DNA of 64,000 bases from Sphingomonas abietis (GTDB taxonomy: Bacteria; Pseudomonadota; Alphaproteobacteria; Sphingomonadales; Sphingomonadaceae), in contig NZ_CP115174.1 of assembly GCF_027625475.1 (NCBI RefSeq), positions 1,426,001 through 1,490,000 on the forward strand, read 5' to 3'. Positions 1-9,279 of the stretch are shown here, piece by piece; the stretch's first letter is position 1, and every line of letters begins with the position of its first letter. A program made the position numbers and the translations under genes. The notes beneath the pieces were generated by a model. It had not been told where the DNA came from. It worked only from the letters and a program-made list of their open reading frames with translations, and did not search any database.

Positions 1-1
1 T

Positions 2-532
2 CGCCTGCTGGAAGACCCGGCGTTGCCGCCGCAGATGCTCGACCAGGACGAGATCGAGGTGCTTGCGCTCGGCTTGGCCGAAGTCCGCGCCTGGGGTGAT
101 CCGGCGCTGGCGCGTGCCGCGGATTCGGTTCTCGCCAAGATCGCCGCCACGCTGCCCGACGAGCGCGAGCGGCAACTGCTCCATGCCATCGCGCAGGTGT
201 TCCGCCCGGCGCCGCGTTACGTCGCCACGCTCGATCTCGCGCCGCTGCGGGCAGCGTGCTGGCAGGAGAAGGCGGTCGATATCCGCTATGTCGATGGCGA
301 TGGCGTGCAGAGCGACCGGACGATCCTGCCGCTCGCGCTATTCTACGCCGAGACGTGTGTGACCGCGCTCAGCTGGTGTTGCCTGCGCGAGGATTTTCGG
401 ATGTTCCGGACCGATCGGATGGTGGAGATCCGGCCGAACGGCACCAGCTTCCGCCCGCGTCGCGTGCCGCTGCTTCGCGACTATCTGGCGCAGTTGCAGG
501 CGCGACGCGGCGCACGGGGCAATGGTGCCTGA
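2..532 (+). CDS. WYL-domain transcriptional regulator, 5' end outside window
   Basis: The reading frame is open from base 2, so the N-terminus, which should carry the helix-turn-helix, lies upstream of the window. The visible 176 residues match the middle and C-terminal part of YafY-type regulators. A WYL-like core appears around VDIRYVDGDGVQSDRTILPL, followed by LALFYAETCVTALSWCCLR and the terminal FRMFRTDRM segment typical of these ligand-sensing proteins. WYL regulators bind DNA through the N-terminus and sense small ligands or nucleic acids through WYL; the target here is unknown. An internal TTG at 23 is a possible but unlikely start because the frame continues upstream. The family call is good and the role is unassigned. 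Confidence 0.75.
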   Translation, partial: RLLEDPALPPQMLDQDEIEVLALGLAEVRAWGDPALARAADSVLAKIAATLPDERERQLLHAIAQVFRPAPRYVATLDLAPLRAACWQEKAVDIRYVDGDGVQSDRTILPLALFYAETCVTALSWCCLREDFRMFRTDRMVEIRPNGTSFRPRRVPLLRDYLAQLQARRGARGNGA

Positions 533-899
533 GGATATGACCCAGGGTGCGCCCGAGCGGGGCATATGGCCGGATATCCGCATTCGAGCGCTGCAGATTG
601 CGTCATGGCTGGCCACGTAGGGATGCGTGTTCGGTCGTTTGGCATCGCAGCATCCACGCGCACTGCCGCTTCAGGAGCCAGAATGTCCGCGATCTCGGCC
701 ACTACCGGAGCAGCGACGGGCGTACCCTGTGCCGGGCCCTGCTGTGCCACTCGCGCTCGATGCAATGGCTGAGGACGGCGGATCGTGCCCATCGCGAAAA
801 GCTCGGCATCCGCACTGTCGGTAATATCAAGCGCAGATCGATATAGCGCGCCGGGCAGCCGCTCCCAGCCGATAGGGTCAAAGCAATGGTTGCCGGCCT
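533..899. other. Gap without a convincing gene
   Basis: This 367-base gap lies between the end of the WYL gene and the end of the minus-strand DUF4174 gene, so both neighbours point into it. Short open frames exist on both strands but none has a ribosome binding site or a recognisable family. I see no tRNA-like fold or clear terminator hairpin. Confidence 0.4.
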
Positions 900-1331
900 C
901 TAGCGCTCGCCGGATCGGCGCATCGGCATCGCGTCGATCGTCCCCTGCAAGATGCCGGCGTCGATCGGCTTGGCCGAGCGCAGCGCGACATGCCCGTCTT
1001 TGCCGATCAGCAGGGCATGGAATGCACCCGGGGACAGCCGGTAGCGCCGAAAGAGTGCCGCTGCGCTGTCCGACGCACCCGACACACGCGCGCCCGCAAT
1101 CTCCACCAGCGCGACATCGCGATCGGCCGCCTGCGCATGCCATTCGGCCAGAATGCGCCGTTGCGCCACGGCTTGCGGATCATCCGGCTGCGGCGTGACG
1201 AGCAGCAGGATGCGCTGGTGCCACCGCATCGATGCGACGGACGCGGGCGGCGAGGTGCCGGCGGGCAGGGCGTCGGCGGGGAGGGCGCCGCCTAGCGCCG
1301 CCAGCATCGCCAGGGCAGACAATAATTTCAT
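900..1331 (-). CDS. DUF4174 domain secreted protein
   Basis: The protein has 143 residues from ATG at 1331, preceded by a GGAG ribosome site at normal spacing. The N-terminus MKLLSALAMLAALGGALPAD is a Sec signal peptide. The rest fits DUF4174, a thioredoxin-fold-like family: HQRILLLVTPQPDDP as the first strand, a central RILAEWHAQ helix, and a C-terminal strand LLIGKDGHVALRSAKPI followed by an Ile-Asp-rich helix. It probably acts in the periplasm. Family members have no established reaction, and there is no CxxC pair for thioredoxin-type redox chemistry. It appears to be monocistronic. A longer upstream frame to 1475 exists but lacks the signal peptide at its start. Confidence 0.8.
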   Translation of the reverse strand: MKLLSALAMLAALGGALPADALPAGTSPPASVASMRWHQRILLLVTPQPDDPQAVAQRRILAEWHAQAADRDVALVEIAGARVSGASDSAAALFRRYRLSPGAFHALLIGKDGHVALRSAKPIDAGILQGTIDAMPMRRSGER

Positions 1332-1667
1332 CGGAATCTCCATGGATATGCCGGATGGGGATAGGCGCGGGTGGCACGCGCTCATGGGGCGGACGCGGTG
1401 CCTGCCGGACGCGCCGCGCGATGGATCGCGCCCATCGGCCGCTGACCCTGCACGCTGCTCGCCGATCTTTTCCACCTCCCCGACGCGCCGGGTGATCGCT
1501 TCCGGAATCCGCGAAACCGATCGGGAGCGTCGTTAAGCGCGTTTGGCGGCGCCTGAATTCACGCCCTGCATGGGCCAATCCGGCCGGCGCGGCCTGCCTT
1601 CCGATCCGTCCGGAGGCAGGTTCGACCGACATGTTGACGCGTTGCGCCGGCACGATAGGGCTCTGCC
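1332..1667. other. Intergenic region between DUF4174 and catalase-family genes
   Basis: This stretch lies between the DUF4174 start and the end of the catalase-family gene, both on the minus strand. It should carry the DUF4174 promoter. No coding sequence, repeat or obvious hairpin with a T-run stands out. Confidence 0.4.
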
Positions 1668-2759
1668 TCAGCCGACGACCTCCTCCAGCGCCCGCGGCTC
1701 GTGCATGGGGCAGCCATTGAATTTTGCGCGATAGCCGGCCGAAAATTGATAGGATTCCCGGCGGGCGCGATTGACGCCACCGAGCGGCTGGTGCGCCGCG
1801 ACGCCATGCCATGGGGAAAATGCCAGTTGATCCTCGGTCTTCTGGCTGACGCCATCCTGCCAGGAGATCTGCGGCGAGACATCGAGCGTAGCGACGGTCA
1901 CGAAAGGGCTCGCGTCCTCGTCCCATATCACGGTTGCATCCTCGATCGGCATCGTCTCGAGATCGGTGCAGAGCTGAACGCGGAATTCCCAAGTGCCACC
2001 CTGTTCGATCAGCGCCTGACGGACATTCTCGCGGATGGCATCGGGTCGGCCATGGGCGTTGATCGTCGCATCCTCCAGATCCTTGAGGACCGGGGAGACC
2101 GGAACCAGCGCGAACTTGGCGATATGATCGCCGTAGCGGAAAGGCGTCTGGCTGTAATAGGTCGCGCCGAGCGGGTGGACGGGCTTCGCACCACCCAGCG
2201 TCGTCAGCATGGAGGACTCGCCGCCGACCGCTTCGACGACGGTCTCGGCCGCGCGCAAGAGGCTCGACAGCAGCTTCTTGCCGCCCTCTGCCTTGTCGGT
2301 CGTCTTGGCGAGCATCTTGAGGTTGGCGAGGAACGCCTTCGGCGTCGGCGCGGCGAAGGCAGGCCCGTTGACCATGACGAAATCCTGCGTGGTGTCGCCG
2401 TCCGAACCCGTCAGCCGCGGACCATCGACACCGAGGATTTTGAGGGCCAGCCCACGGGGCAGATCGATCGCGTCGTCGAGGATGTCGCCGGCGTTGGTGG
2501 ACAGGCGGAAGATCGCTTCATGCTCGCCCGGCGTGGCGAAAATTCCCTGCGCCAGCGCAGGCGGGAGACCGTCATGGATGATGAAGGTGCCCCGTGCGAT
2601 GCCGTGGCCCTTGGCATGGACCGATCGCACGGCATGGCCATAATCCTTCGATGTCGTATCGAGGATAATCTTGAACTGCTCTTCGAGGCCCCGAACGGTT
2701 TCCGCCTCATCCGGCACGACCCGTTCGACGGAGGGCTCATAGCGCACGGCGTGGGTCAT
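1668..2759 (-). CDS. Catalase-family haem protein (small, SrpA-like)
   Basis: The 363-residue product belongs to the short catalase-like family, about 350 residues against about 480 for true monofunctional catalases. Visible family features are VRSVHAKGHGIARGTFIIHD near residue 50, with the His expected at the distal haem site, the NAGDILDDAIDLPRGLALKI segment, and the C-terminal FSPWHGVAAHQPLGGVNRAR block. That block is typical of these proteins and of related haem peroxidases and lyases. The start is the ATG at 2759, preceded by GGAAG; a frame extending to 2855 adds an unlikely leader. No signal peptide is seen, so it is probably cytoplasmic. It may detoxify peroxides or organic hydroperoxides. 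The neighbouring gene is also a haem peroxidase on the same strand. Confidence 0.85.
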   Translation of the reverse strand: MTHAVRYEPSVERVVPDEAETVRGLEEQFKIILDTTSKDYGHAVRSVHAKGHGIARGTFIIHDGLPPALAQGIFATPGEHEAIFRLSTNAGDILDDAIDLPRGLALKILGVDGPRLTGSDGDTTQDFVMVNGPAFAAPTPKAFLANLKMLAKTTDKAEGGKKLLSSLLRAAETVVEAVGGESSMLTTLGGAKPVHPLGATYYSQTPFRYGDHIAKFALVPVSPVLKDLEDATINAHGRPDAIRENVRQALIEQGGTWEFRVQLCTDLETMPIEDATVIWDEDASPFVTVATLDVSPQISWQDGVSQKTEDQLAFSPWHGVAAHQPLGGVNRARRESYQFSAGYRAKFNGCPMHEPRALEEVVG

Positions 2760-3249
2760 GATATCTTCCTTCGCAACATGTCGGCAGTGTCGTGGAGTGA
2801 ACCTCCGGCACGGCATGGCGTTCCGCCGAAAGCGGCCATTGCACGAATAAATCAATAAATTCAGCGACGTGATGCCTTGCGGGGCATCGCGTCCGATCGC
2901 GAAGCTGCTGCGTTAGCGAGCAAAAACCCGATGACGCCGCTCTGATCCGGCAGGTGGCTGGGGTTCGATCCGGTCGCCGGCCAGGATCCTGCCACGTAAA
3001 CGCATGGCGTCCGGAGAGCTCCATGAGCTTGCGCGCCGGAACAAGCCGGACGTCTCCGTTGTCGTGGTCAGTTCCTCTCGCTTAAGGCGGTGCGGTTCCG
3101 CCTGCCCAGGTTCTACAGCGACGATATAATCAAGATTTCGCGGTCCCTCACAATGGTAGGCCCATGATTTCTCCAGCCCATCCGTTATAGGGTGTAAGTA
3201 AGACAGCTGATAAAATGGTCGTGCGCATGGGAAGCAATCTGCTCGCCGC
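2760..3249. other. Intergenic region upstream of the catalase-family gene
   Basis: This 490-base gap has no convincing gene. The minus-strand gene at 1668-2759 must be transcribed from here. Short frames on both strands look like noise. Confidence 0.4.
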
Positions 3250-4830
3250 CTAATCGTCCAAGGCGGCTGCTATGAGTTCGCGCAGACCGAACTTGCCGTC
3301 CTTCATGAGCGACGCATCGGGCTTCCAGCGCGGATCTTGGACAAGGAAGGAGCTGGAGTCGGCGAGCAACAACCCGACCATCGTTTCCGCGACGATCCGT
3401 CCGCCGACTTCGCCAAGCTGGCGTGTATCGATCACCTGATCTCCCTGCGTGGTCGCGATCGTCATCGTCGTCTGCACCGTTTCCGCCAGGACATATGTCC
3501 ATAGCGGGCAATTGCCGGCAAAGGCCGCACCGAAATCGGTAATCGGCCGCTGCGCCGATTGGTCGTCAGCAACAACAGTGAATTTGCCGATTTTGATCTG
3601 ACTGTCGTCGAGCGGGACTACGCCCATCGCGCGCGCGACGTCCTGGCCACTCGGCAGCCGCATCCGCCAACCCCGCTCAAGATTGCGCAGTGCGAGGATA
3701 TGCGGGTTCTCGGCAACATCTTTCGGCAGATGACCGAGCGGATTCACCAGAGAGGTGTCGATTTTGTAGGCGAGCTGGACCCGGTTTTTGTTCCGGGGAT
3801 CAGGCAGGTTGTCGGGATCTCCATAGTCGATCACCTCGAGATCGATGAAGAAGCGCCAATCGATTGCCCACTGCGCGGGGAATTCGTGAAAGCCCCGCAA
3901 ATTTGGTTGATTGGTATTGCCGGCGAAGATCGAATGCGGCTTTTGCAGCGTTTCGTTGAGCTGATATTCCGGCCGGACCATCGAATGGCCGAAGCGATAC
4001 GCGGCGGCCGAGAATTCCAGCGGCATGAACGCCTCGTCCCTGGCATGGTAGAATTTCAGCTTGGGCGGGTCGCCGACAAGGTCGCCACTCGCCAGATGCG
4101 GTAGGATTTCCGCCAAAACGGCCGGTGCGACGATCTTCGGCAGGAAATCGTTGAGGACCACCCACTGATAATGCCAACGCACGGCTTTCTGCGCCGCGCT
4201 GAAATCGCCGAGCTTGGTCGCAAAGCTGTTGTGTAGGCGCAGGAACAGCCCCTGAAGCTGTGAGACGATGACATTTTCGTCGTTGCGCGGATCGCCGATG
4301 ATCGCTCGCTTGGTAGGATGCGGATGGGCTGCCGTTGGGACAGGGTTGCTTCGCGGCAGATCCTGCGCTTTGGGATTGTGCGCCGCTCCCGTCAGTGCGC
4401 GTCCCAGGTTGAAATGCAGCCCATCGGAATAGAGATAGGGTTGGTCGTCCGGGCCGCGGCCATAGACATTATCGAGATCGAAGCGTGGGGTGCGATAATC
4501 GACCAAAGCGTCGAGATCATTCTGCTTCTGCAGGCTGCTCGCCGGATCGAAGGTCAGGTCGTGATCGATGAACTGACCGAAATAGGTATAAGCGGCGGGG
4601 ATTCCGCCCTCCTCGGCATCGGGTCCGTCAAACGGCGGATCGTGTTTGGCGAGCATGCCTGCGGCGAGCGCCGTCAGCGCAACGATCGTCGCCTCATCAT
4701 CGGATCCGAATTCTGCTGCGGGCAGGGCGCGAAACATCCGACCGAAGGGGCCGCCGAACAGGAGGGACGAACGCGACAGATTTGCACCGCGAACGCCGCC
4801 GTGCGGGCGGACGATAGGTGGGCTAGCCAT
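3250..4830 (-). CDS. Animal-type haem peroxidase (An_peroxidase family)
   Basis: The product has 526 residues. The distal haem pocket signature TYFGQFIDHDLTFDP is present at about residues 82-96, with His90 next to Asp89 and Asp91. The proximal region reads AAYRFGHSMVRPEYQLN, whose His should ligate the haem iron. RLHNSFA and the RWHYQWVVLNDFLPKI helix are also family hallmarks. Bacterial members oxidise halides or organic substrates with H2O2. There is no signal peptide, although many bacterial relatives leave by non-classical routes. A catalase-like protein lies downstream on the same strand, suggesting oxidative defence, but about 490 bases separate them, so co-transcription is not assured. 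Confidence 0.88.
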   Translation of the reverse strand: MASPPIVRPHGGVRGANLSRSSLLFGGPFGRMFRALPAAEFGSDDEATIVALTALAAGMLAKHDPPFDGPDAEEGGIPAAYTYFGQFIDHDLTFDPASSLQKQNDLDALVDYRTPRFDLDNVYGRGPDDQPYLYSDGLHFNLGRALTGAAHNPKAQDLPRSNPVPTAAHPHPTKRAIIGDPRNDENVIVSQLQGLFLRLHNSFATKLGDFSAAQKAVRWHYQWVVLNDFLPKIVAPAVLAEILPHLASGDLVGDPPKLKFYHARDEAFMPLEFSAAAYRFGHSMVRPEYQLNETLQKPHSIFAGNTNQPNLRGFHEFPAQWAIDWRFFIDLEVIDYGDPDNLPDPRNKNRVQLAYKIDTSLVNPLGHLPKDVAENPHILALRNLERGWRMRLPSGQDVARAMGVVPLDDSQIKIGKFTVVADDQSAQRPITDFGAAFAGNCPLWTYVLAETVQTTMTIATTQGDQVIDTRQLGEVGGRIVAETMVGLLLADSSSFLVQDPRWKPDASLMKDGKFGLRELIAAALDD

Positions 4831-5728
4831 GATCTATTCCCCCAGAGGATCACATATCGATAGAACTCCTGCTATTGCACAAGATAACATATGAATCGAT
4901 GAGCGGCATATCAAATAATAATGTTACGGGTTATTTGAGAATCCTATTATAATAGCGAGACTTAAGATAGTCAGGCGCGGCTGTGCCGCGACGGGTTCAA
5001 GGTGCGTGTGGAAATATATTTGCACCGCCGCGCCACGACTCGGCCGGACGGGAATTGCTGGCCAGACCCTGCGCTGCTGGACAATCCAGATCGGACAGGT
5101 CTTCCTCGGCAATCGAACCGTTTTTGAAGCCTGATCTGATCGGATGAGATTGCGGAAAAGACGCCGCTGCTCACCCGCGATGCAGGCGACCGGCCGCGTC
5201 AGATGGAGCGTTCACGGCCGCCGAAGCCGCGATCATGGCTGTCGAGCGCGTCCAGCATGAACTCGTCGAAGGGCGCGACGCTGCGAATGTTCACGCAGCG
5301 GCCGGAGCGCGGGGCATGGTTGGAGATCGCGCGCGCATCTGGGCTTCGTGGTATTTGGCAACTTGAACCGCCATTGCCGACGATCGCCGACCAAATCCAT
5401 TTTCACGACCGGAATATTATCTGCGATTTGTTGCGTATTGATTGGAGCGGCAACTCTAAAAACGTTGTCGAACCGTAATGATATTGCGAGGATTTTTGCA
5501 GCGAAGGCTTAATGAACTATTGTTCATTATGGCTGCGCTGGTCTGTGCGAATGTCAACTATGTCAGCTGATTTTCCGATGCTGTTACAGGTGGATAGGAT
5601 CGATAGCCGGATTGTCGCCCGATATTACCGATTATTCAAATTGCAGCCCTGAAATATCAAATTTGATCGCCGCAGCGAAGGTCACTCTAGGCCGCGAGTA
5701 TAGCAGCCGTGTGACAAGGGGTTTCAGT
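4831..5728. other. Long AT-richer intergenic region
   Basis: This stretch of about 900 bases separates divergent genes for the haem peroxidase and the TonB-dependent receptor, so it holds both promoters. The part around 4860-4960 is clearly richer in A+T than its surroundings. On the minus strand, 5199-5360 reads as an uninterrupted, plausible coding tail ending DSHDRGFGGRERSI then stop, but with no start; it may be a gene remnant. A methionine at 5612 in frame with the receptor is rejected as its start. Confidence 0.4.
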
Positions 5729-8689
5729 ATGAACCAGAGTAGCTTCCGCGTATATCTTTTGGCGAGCACGCTCGTCGGAGCGTTTGGCCTGCAGGCCGCC
5801 CAAGCCCAGGATACGGCACCCGCCGCGATTCCGGCAGCCGATCCAGCGGCCGCGAATGCGAGTGCTGCTAAGCCGGCAACGCCGCCTGCAACGGCTCCCA
5901 ATCTCAACCAGGAAATCGTCGTGACGGGATCGGTATTCCGTCGCAAGGATCTCGATACGCCATCGCCCGTGACCGTCCTCACCTCCACCCAGATGCAGCA
6001 GCGTGGCATCACCACCGCGGCAGACGCGGTGATGTCGCTGGCCGCAGCCGGCGGCGGTGGCTTGCCCAGCTCGTTCAGCGCCAATGGCGCGTTCGCGGCA
6101 GGGGCCACCGGCGTGTCTCTGCGCGGCCTGACCACCGACTCCACGCTCGTCCTGCAGGACGGCATGCGGCTGGCCGATTTCCCGCTGGCCGACGATGGTG
6201 CCCGGAGCTTCGTTGATCTCAACACCATTCCCAGCGCGGTGATCGATCGGGTCGAGGTGCTGAAGGATGGTGCTTCCGCCACCTATGGCGCGGATGCGAT
6301 CGCCGGCGTCGTCAACTACATCATGAAGAAGCAGATCACCGGCATCTCCGGCACGGCCGAGGGGGGCATCTCGCAGCACAAGGATGATGGGCACCAGCGC
6401 TTCACGCTGACCGGCGGCTATGGCGATCTCGCCAGCCAGGGCTTCAATTTCTACGTCAGCGGCGAATATCAGCATGATGCGATCCTCTACAATCGCGATC
6501 GCGGCTTCCCGTACAACACCAGCAACCTGAGCTCGAAGCTCGCCGACGACGGCAAGTCTCCGGACGTCAACGGCAACGTCAACGGCGGTGGCTTCGACGT
6601 GCTGAGCGGCGCCACCACCAGTGCCGTCGTGGTGCCGGCGACGATGGCGACCCCCGGTGATGTGTTGAGTGGCCAGCAGATCAGCGGCACCAACCCGATG
6701 ATCCTCAATCCGGCTGGCTGCGGTGCGGGCACCAACTTCTCGAATGCCGGTGGCGGCACCTATTGCACGCAGGATATCACCAACCAGTATCGCGCGATCC
6801 AGCCGAGCCAGACGCGGATCGGCGGCACCGCCCGGTTGACCGTGAATGTCGGCGACCGTGCCCAGGCCTACATCATGGGCACCTATTACCAGAATCGCGA
6901 GTTCATCCCGAGCTACGGCGGCCCGGCCGGCACCTCGATCATCAATCCGATCTCGATCCAGAATCTCGTGCTTCCGGCCATTCTGGCCAATGGCTCCGTC
7001 AATCCGCAGGATCCCTACGCCAACATCATCGATCCGGCGACCGGGCAGCGTGAATCCGCGTTGGTCAAATATGCGTTCGGCGGCATTCCGAACAACGAAA
7101 CCGAGACGAGCCGCACGGCGCATGTCGCGGCCGGGATCAACGGCACGTTCGGCGACGGCTGGCATTATGACGTGGCCGGCACCTACATGCACAGTCAGGT
7201 CGACAGCACGCTGCGCGGCAATCTGAACTATGCGGCGCTGATCAACGCGGTCGAGACGGGTTCGTACAATTTCATCGATCCGTCGCAGAATTCCCAGGCC
7301 GAACTGAATGCCTTGGCACCCAATATCCACGCCAAGGCGACGTCCGAGCTGTGGCAGATCCAGGGCACGATCACCAAGAGCCTCTATGATCTGCCGGGCG
7401 GCCCGCTTCAGCTCGCGGTCAGCGGCCAGGTGCATTATGAAGGGATCAACGATCCTAACGAGGATCCGACCGGTGCGGGTGAAGCAGCCGGCATCAATTC
7501 CTTCAATGCGGCCGGACATCGTTATAACGAGTCCGGTGCCTTCGAACTCGATGCGCCGATCCTGAAGCAACTCGATGTCAATGCGTCGGGCCGCTACGAC
7601 CATTATTCGGAAGGGTTCAGCCATTTCTCGCCGAAGGTCGGCGTCAAGATCACGCCTGTTCATTCCGTGATCCTTCGGGGCACCTTCTCCAAGGGGTTCC
7701 GTGCGCCGAGCATTCCCGAAACGCAGGGCTCCGTGCTGGGCTTCACCACCGCGACCCCGCCGGCCAGCGTGATCGCCGAACATGGCAATAACGGCTATGT
7801 GCAGCCTTATTCGCTGGGTCTCAACACCGCGGGCAATCCGAACCTGAAGCCTGAGACCTCGACGAGCTTCACCGGCGGCGTCGTGCTGGAGCCGACGCGC
7901 TGGTTGAGCCTGAGTGCCGACTATTATCGCATCAAGAAGAACAATGTGATCGTCGCCGGTCCGCTCTCCGGCGAAGCCATGGACGATTATTATAATGGCA
8001 CGGCTTTGCCGGCCGGCTATAGCATCGTCCAGAATTCGGTCGATCCGGCCAATCCCAACGCCACCCGCACGATCGAGATCATCAACAGCCCTTATGAGAA
8101 CGCCAATTCTCTGGTGACGTCGGGTCTCGATCTGGCGGCGAGCGTCAACTACCGGATCGCGCCGAATATCCGCTTCTTCAGTTCGCTGGATGCGACCTGG
8201 ATCCAGAAATATAATATCCGCACGGCAGATGGCGTGCAGCATTTCGCCGGCACCGTCGGGCCATATGACACGACTTCGGCATCCGGCACGCCGCGCTGGC
8301 GTGCCAACTGGCAGAACACCCTGTCGGTGAACAAGTGGACGCTGACGGCGACGGCCTATTACACGAGCGGCTATCGCGGTACGGCGGACGATTATCAGAC
8401 GATCGAACCGGGCGCTTCTGCCTGCTCCGCCGCCATCGCGACGACGACCGATGCGGACGGCAATTCCGTGTCGGAACAGTGCCATGTCAAGCATTTCATC
8501 GACGTGGACATGGTCGTCTCCTACGCGGTCACCGACAAGTTCTCGCTGTTCGGCGACGTCTACAATGTCGGCAATGCCAAGGCGCCGTTCGACCCCAACA
8601 CCTATGGTGGGGTGAACTATAACCCGGCATGGTCGAATGCCGGCGTTATCGGGCGTTATTTCAAGATCGGGGCTAATTTCGGCTTCTGA
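5729..8689 (+). CDS. TonB-dependent outer-membrane receptor
   Basis: The protein has 986 residues from ATG at 5729, preceded by AAGGGG. The leader is a Sec signal peptide ending ...LQAAQAQ. An Ala/Pro-rich linker leads to a TonB-box-like EIVVTGSVF, then the plug domain (SPVTVLTSTQMQQRG, GVSLRGLTTDSTLVLQDGM, IDRVEVLKDGASATYGADAI) and a long beta-barrel ending in YFKIGANFGF with the C-terminal Phe used by BAM. The RGL...LVLQDG and DGASATYG motifs are diagnostic. It would import a scarce nutrient using TonB/ExbBD energy. The substrate cannot be told: it resembles the large sphingomonad receptor expansions often linked to plant-derived compounds or peptides. No partner enzyme is adjacent. Confidence 0.93.
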   Translation: MNQSSFRVYLLASTLVGAFGLQAAQAQDTAPAAIPAADPAAANASAAKPATPPATAPNLNQEIVVTGSVFRRKDLDTPSPVTVLTSTQMQQRGITTAADAVMSLAAAGGGGLPSSFSANGAFAAGATGVSLRGLTTDSTLVLQDGMRLADFPLADDGARSFVDLNTIPSAVIDRVEVLKDGASATYGADAIAGVVNYIMKKQITGISGTAEGGISQHKDDGHQRFTLTGGYGDLASQGFNFYVSGEYQHDAILYNRDRGFPYNTSNLSSKLADDGKSPDVNGNVNGGGFDVLSGATTSAVVVPATMATPGDVLSGQQISGTNPMILNPAGCGAGTNFSNAGGGTYCTQDITNQYRAIQPSQTRIGGTARLTVNVGDRAQAYIMGTYYQNREFIPSYGGPAGTSIINPISIQNLVLPAILANGSVNPQDPYANIIDPATGQRESALVKYAFGGIPNNETETSRTAHVAAGINGTFGDGWHYDVAGTYMHSQVDSTLRGNLNYAALINAVETGSYNFIDPSQNSQAELNALAPNIHAKATSELWQIQGTITKSLYDLPGGPLQLAVSGQVHYEGINDPNEDPTGAGEAAGINSFNAAGHRYNESGAFELDAPILKQLDVNASGRYDHYSEGFSHFSPKVGVKITPVHSVILRGTFSKGFRAPSIPETQGSVLGFTTATPPASVIAEHGNNGYVQPYSLGLNTAGNPNLKPETSTSFTGGVVLEPTRWLSLSADYYRIKKNNVIVAGPLSGEAMDDYYNGTALPAGYSIVQNSVDPANPNATRTIEIINSPYENANSLVTSGLDLAASVNYRIAPNIRFFSSLDATWIQKYNIRTADGVQHFAGTVGPYDTTSASGTPRWRANWQNTLSVNKWTLTATAYYTSGYRGTADDYQTIEPGASACSAAIATTTDADGNSVSEQCHVKHFIDVDMVVSYAVTDKFSLFGDVYNVGNAKAPFDPNTYGGVNYNPAWSNAGVIGRYFKIGANFGF

Positions 8690-8700
8690 TCGCTTATAGT

Positions 8701-8730
8701 CGCCGGTGGCTCTTATCAGAGCCGCCGGCG
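8701..8730 (+). terminator. Terminator hairpin after the receptor gene
   Basis: A 13-bp stem, CGCCGGTGGCTCT with AGAGCCGCCGGCG (one G-T pair), closes a TATC loop and is followed by TTACTT. It lies 11 bases after the receptor stop. Confidence 0.8.
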
Positions 8731-8748
8731 TTACTTAGGCCGCGATCG

Positions 8749-9084
8749 GTGGCCGTGCTGGTCACGGCCGGCGGGGGCGGCCGCTTCATGTCGGAGGGCG
8801 TGCCGGCGCTCGTCACCAACATGAAGGGCATCAAGCTTTCGGTGAAGGAAGCGCAGCTTGCCGGGCAGGTAACGGATCGTGTGCTTCAGAGTCGGTTGGC
8901 CAGCCTCGTCGAGCTAGGCGACCCGTACCGCTCGGGCACGATGGTCGAGAAGTGGCTTCAGCAGGACACGCGCGTTGCCTCGAAGCTCAACGGGATATCG
9001 CTCTTCACTGACGTCTCGAAGAGCATCGCCAGCGTCATGTCGCAAAATGGAGCGAGTGGCCGATGCCTTGCAGCGCCGCCATAG
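8749..9084 (+). pseudogene. Fragment of a large phage-like protein
   Basis: The open frame of about 111 codons starts directly after the receptor terminator and has no ribosome site. The readable part (FMSEGVPALVTNMKGIKLS, VTDRVLQSRLASLVELGDPY, SKSIASVMSQN) looks like an internal slice of a large phage structural or virion-associated protein. The last residues after MSQN look like run-on. It is therefore probably a decayed insert rather than a working gene. I base the phage link on general resemblance only. Confidence 0.4.
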
Positions 9085-9247
9085 CCCTGATGAGTTGCAC
9101 TATCTTTTCGATCCGCACGATGTGCCATCGATCGAAGAGGTGGTCGCTCTACTACGTGTCCTGAACATCACGGCTTTAAGTCGCGATTATCTCACCATGG
9201 CGCCTTCACTCCGCCGGCATTTCCGCCCGGTTGATTCACCGGGCTAA
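9047..9247 (+). CDS. Small hypothetical protein
   Basis: This possible 66-residue protein begins at ATG 9047 inside the end of the preceding fragment. It reads MERVADALQRRHSPDELHY then a helix-forming SIEEVVALLRVLNITALSRDY segment. It may belong with the phage-like debris upstream. There is no strong ribosome site and the family is not recognised. Confidence 0.35.
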   Translation: MERVADALQRRHSPDELHYLFDPHDVPSIEEVVALLRVLNITALSRDYLTMAPSLRRHFRPVDSPG

Positions 9248-9279
9248 CGATTTAGCCTTGCTCACAGGGAGAGCATGGC

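Noticed and set aside
1701..2858. A 385-codon plus-strand frame
   Set aside because: It lies opposite the catalase-family gene, which has clear motifs and a ribosome site; the plus frame has neither.
3036..3060. Possible EcfG-type promoter (GGAAC then GTT)
   Set aside because: The spacing is too short and no plus-strand gene follows.
5687..8494. A 935-codon open frame on the minus strand
   Set aside because: It is antisense to the TonB-dependent receptor and has no family signature; it is the mirror of biased codon use in high-GC DNA.
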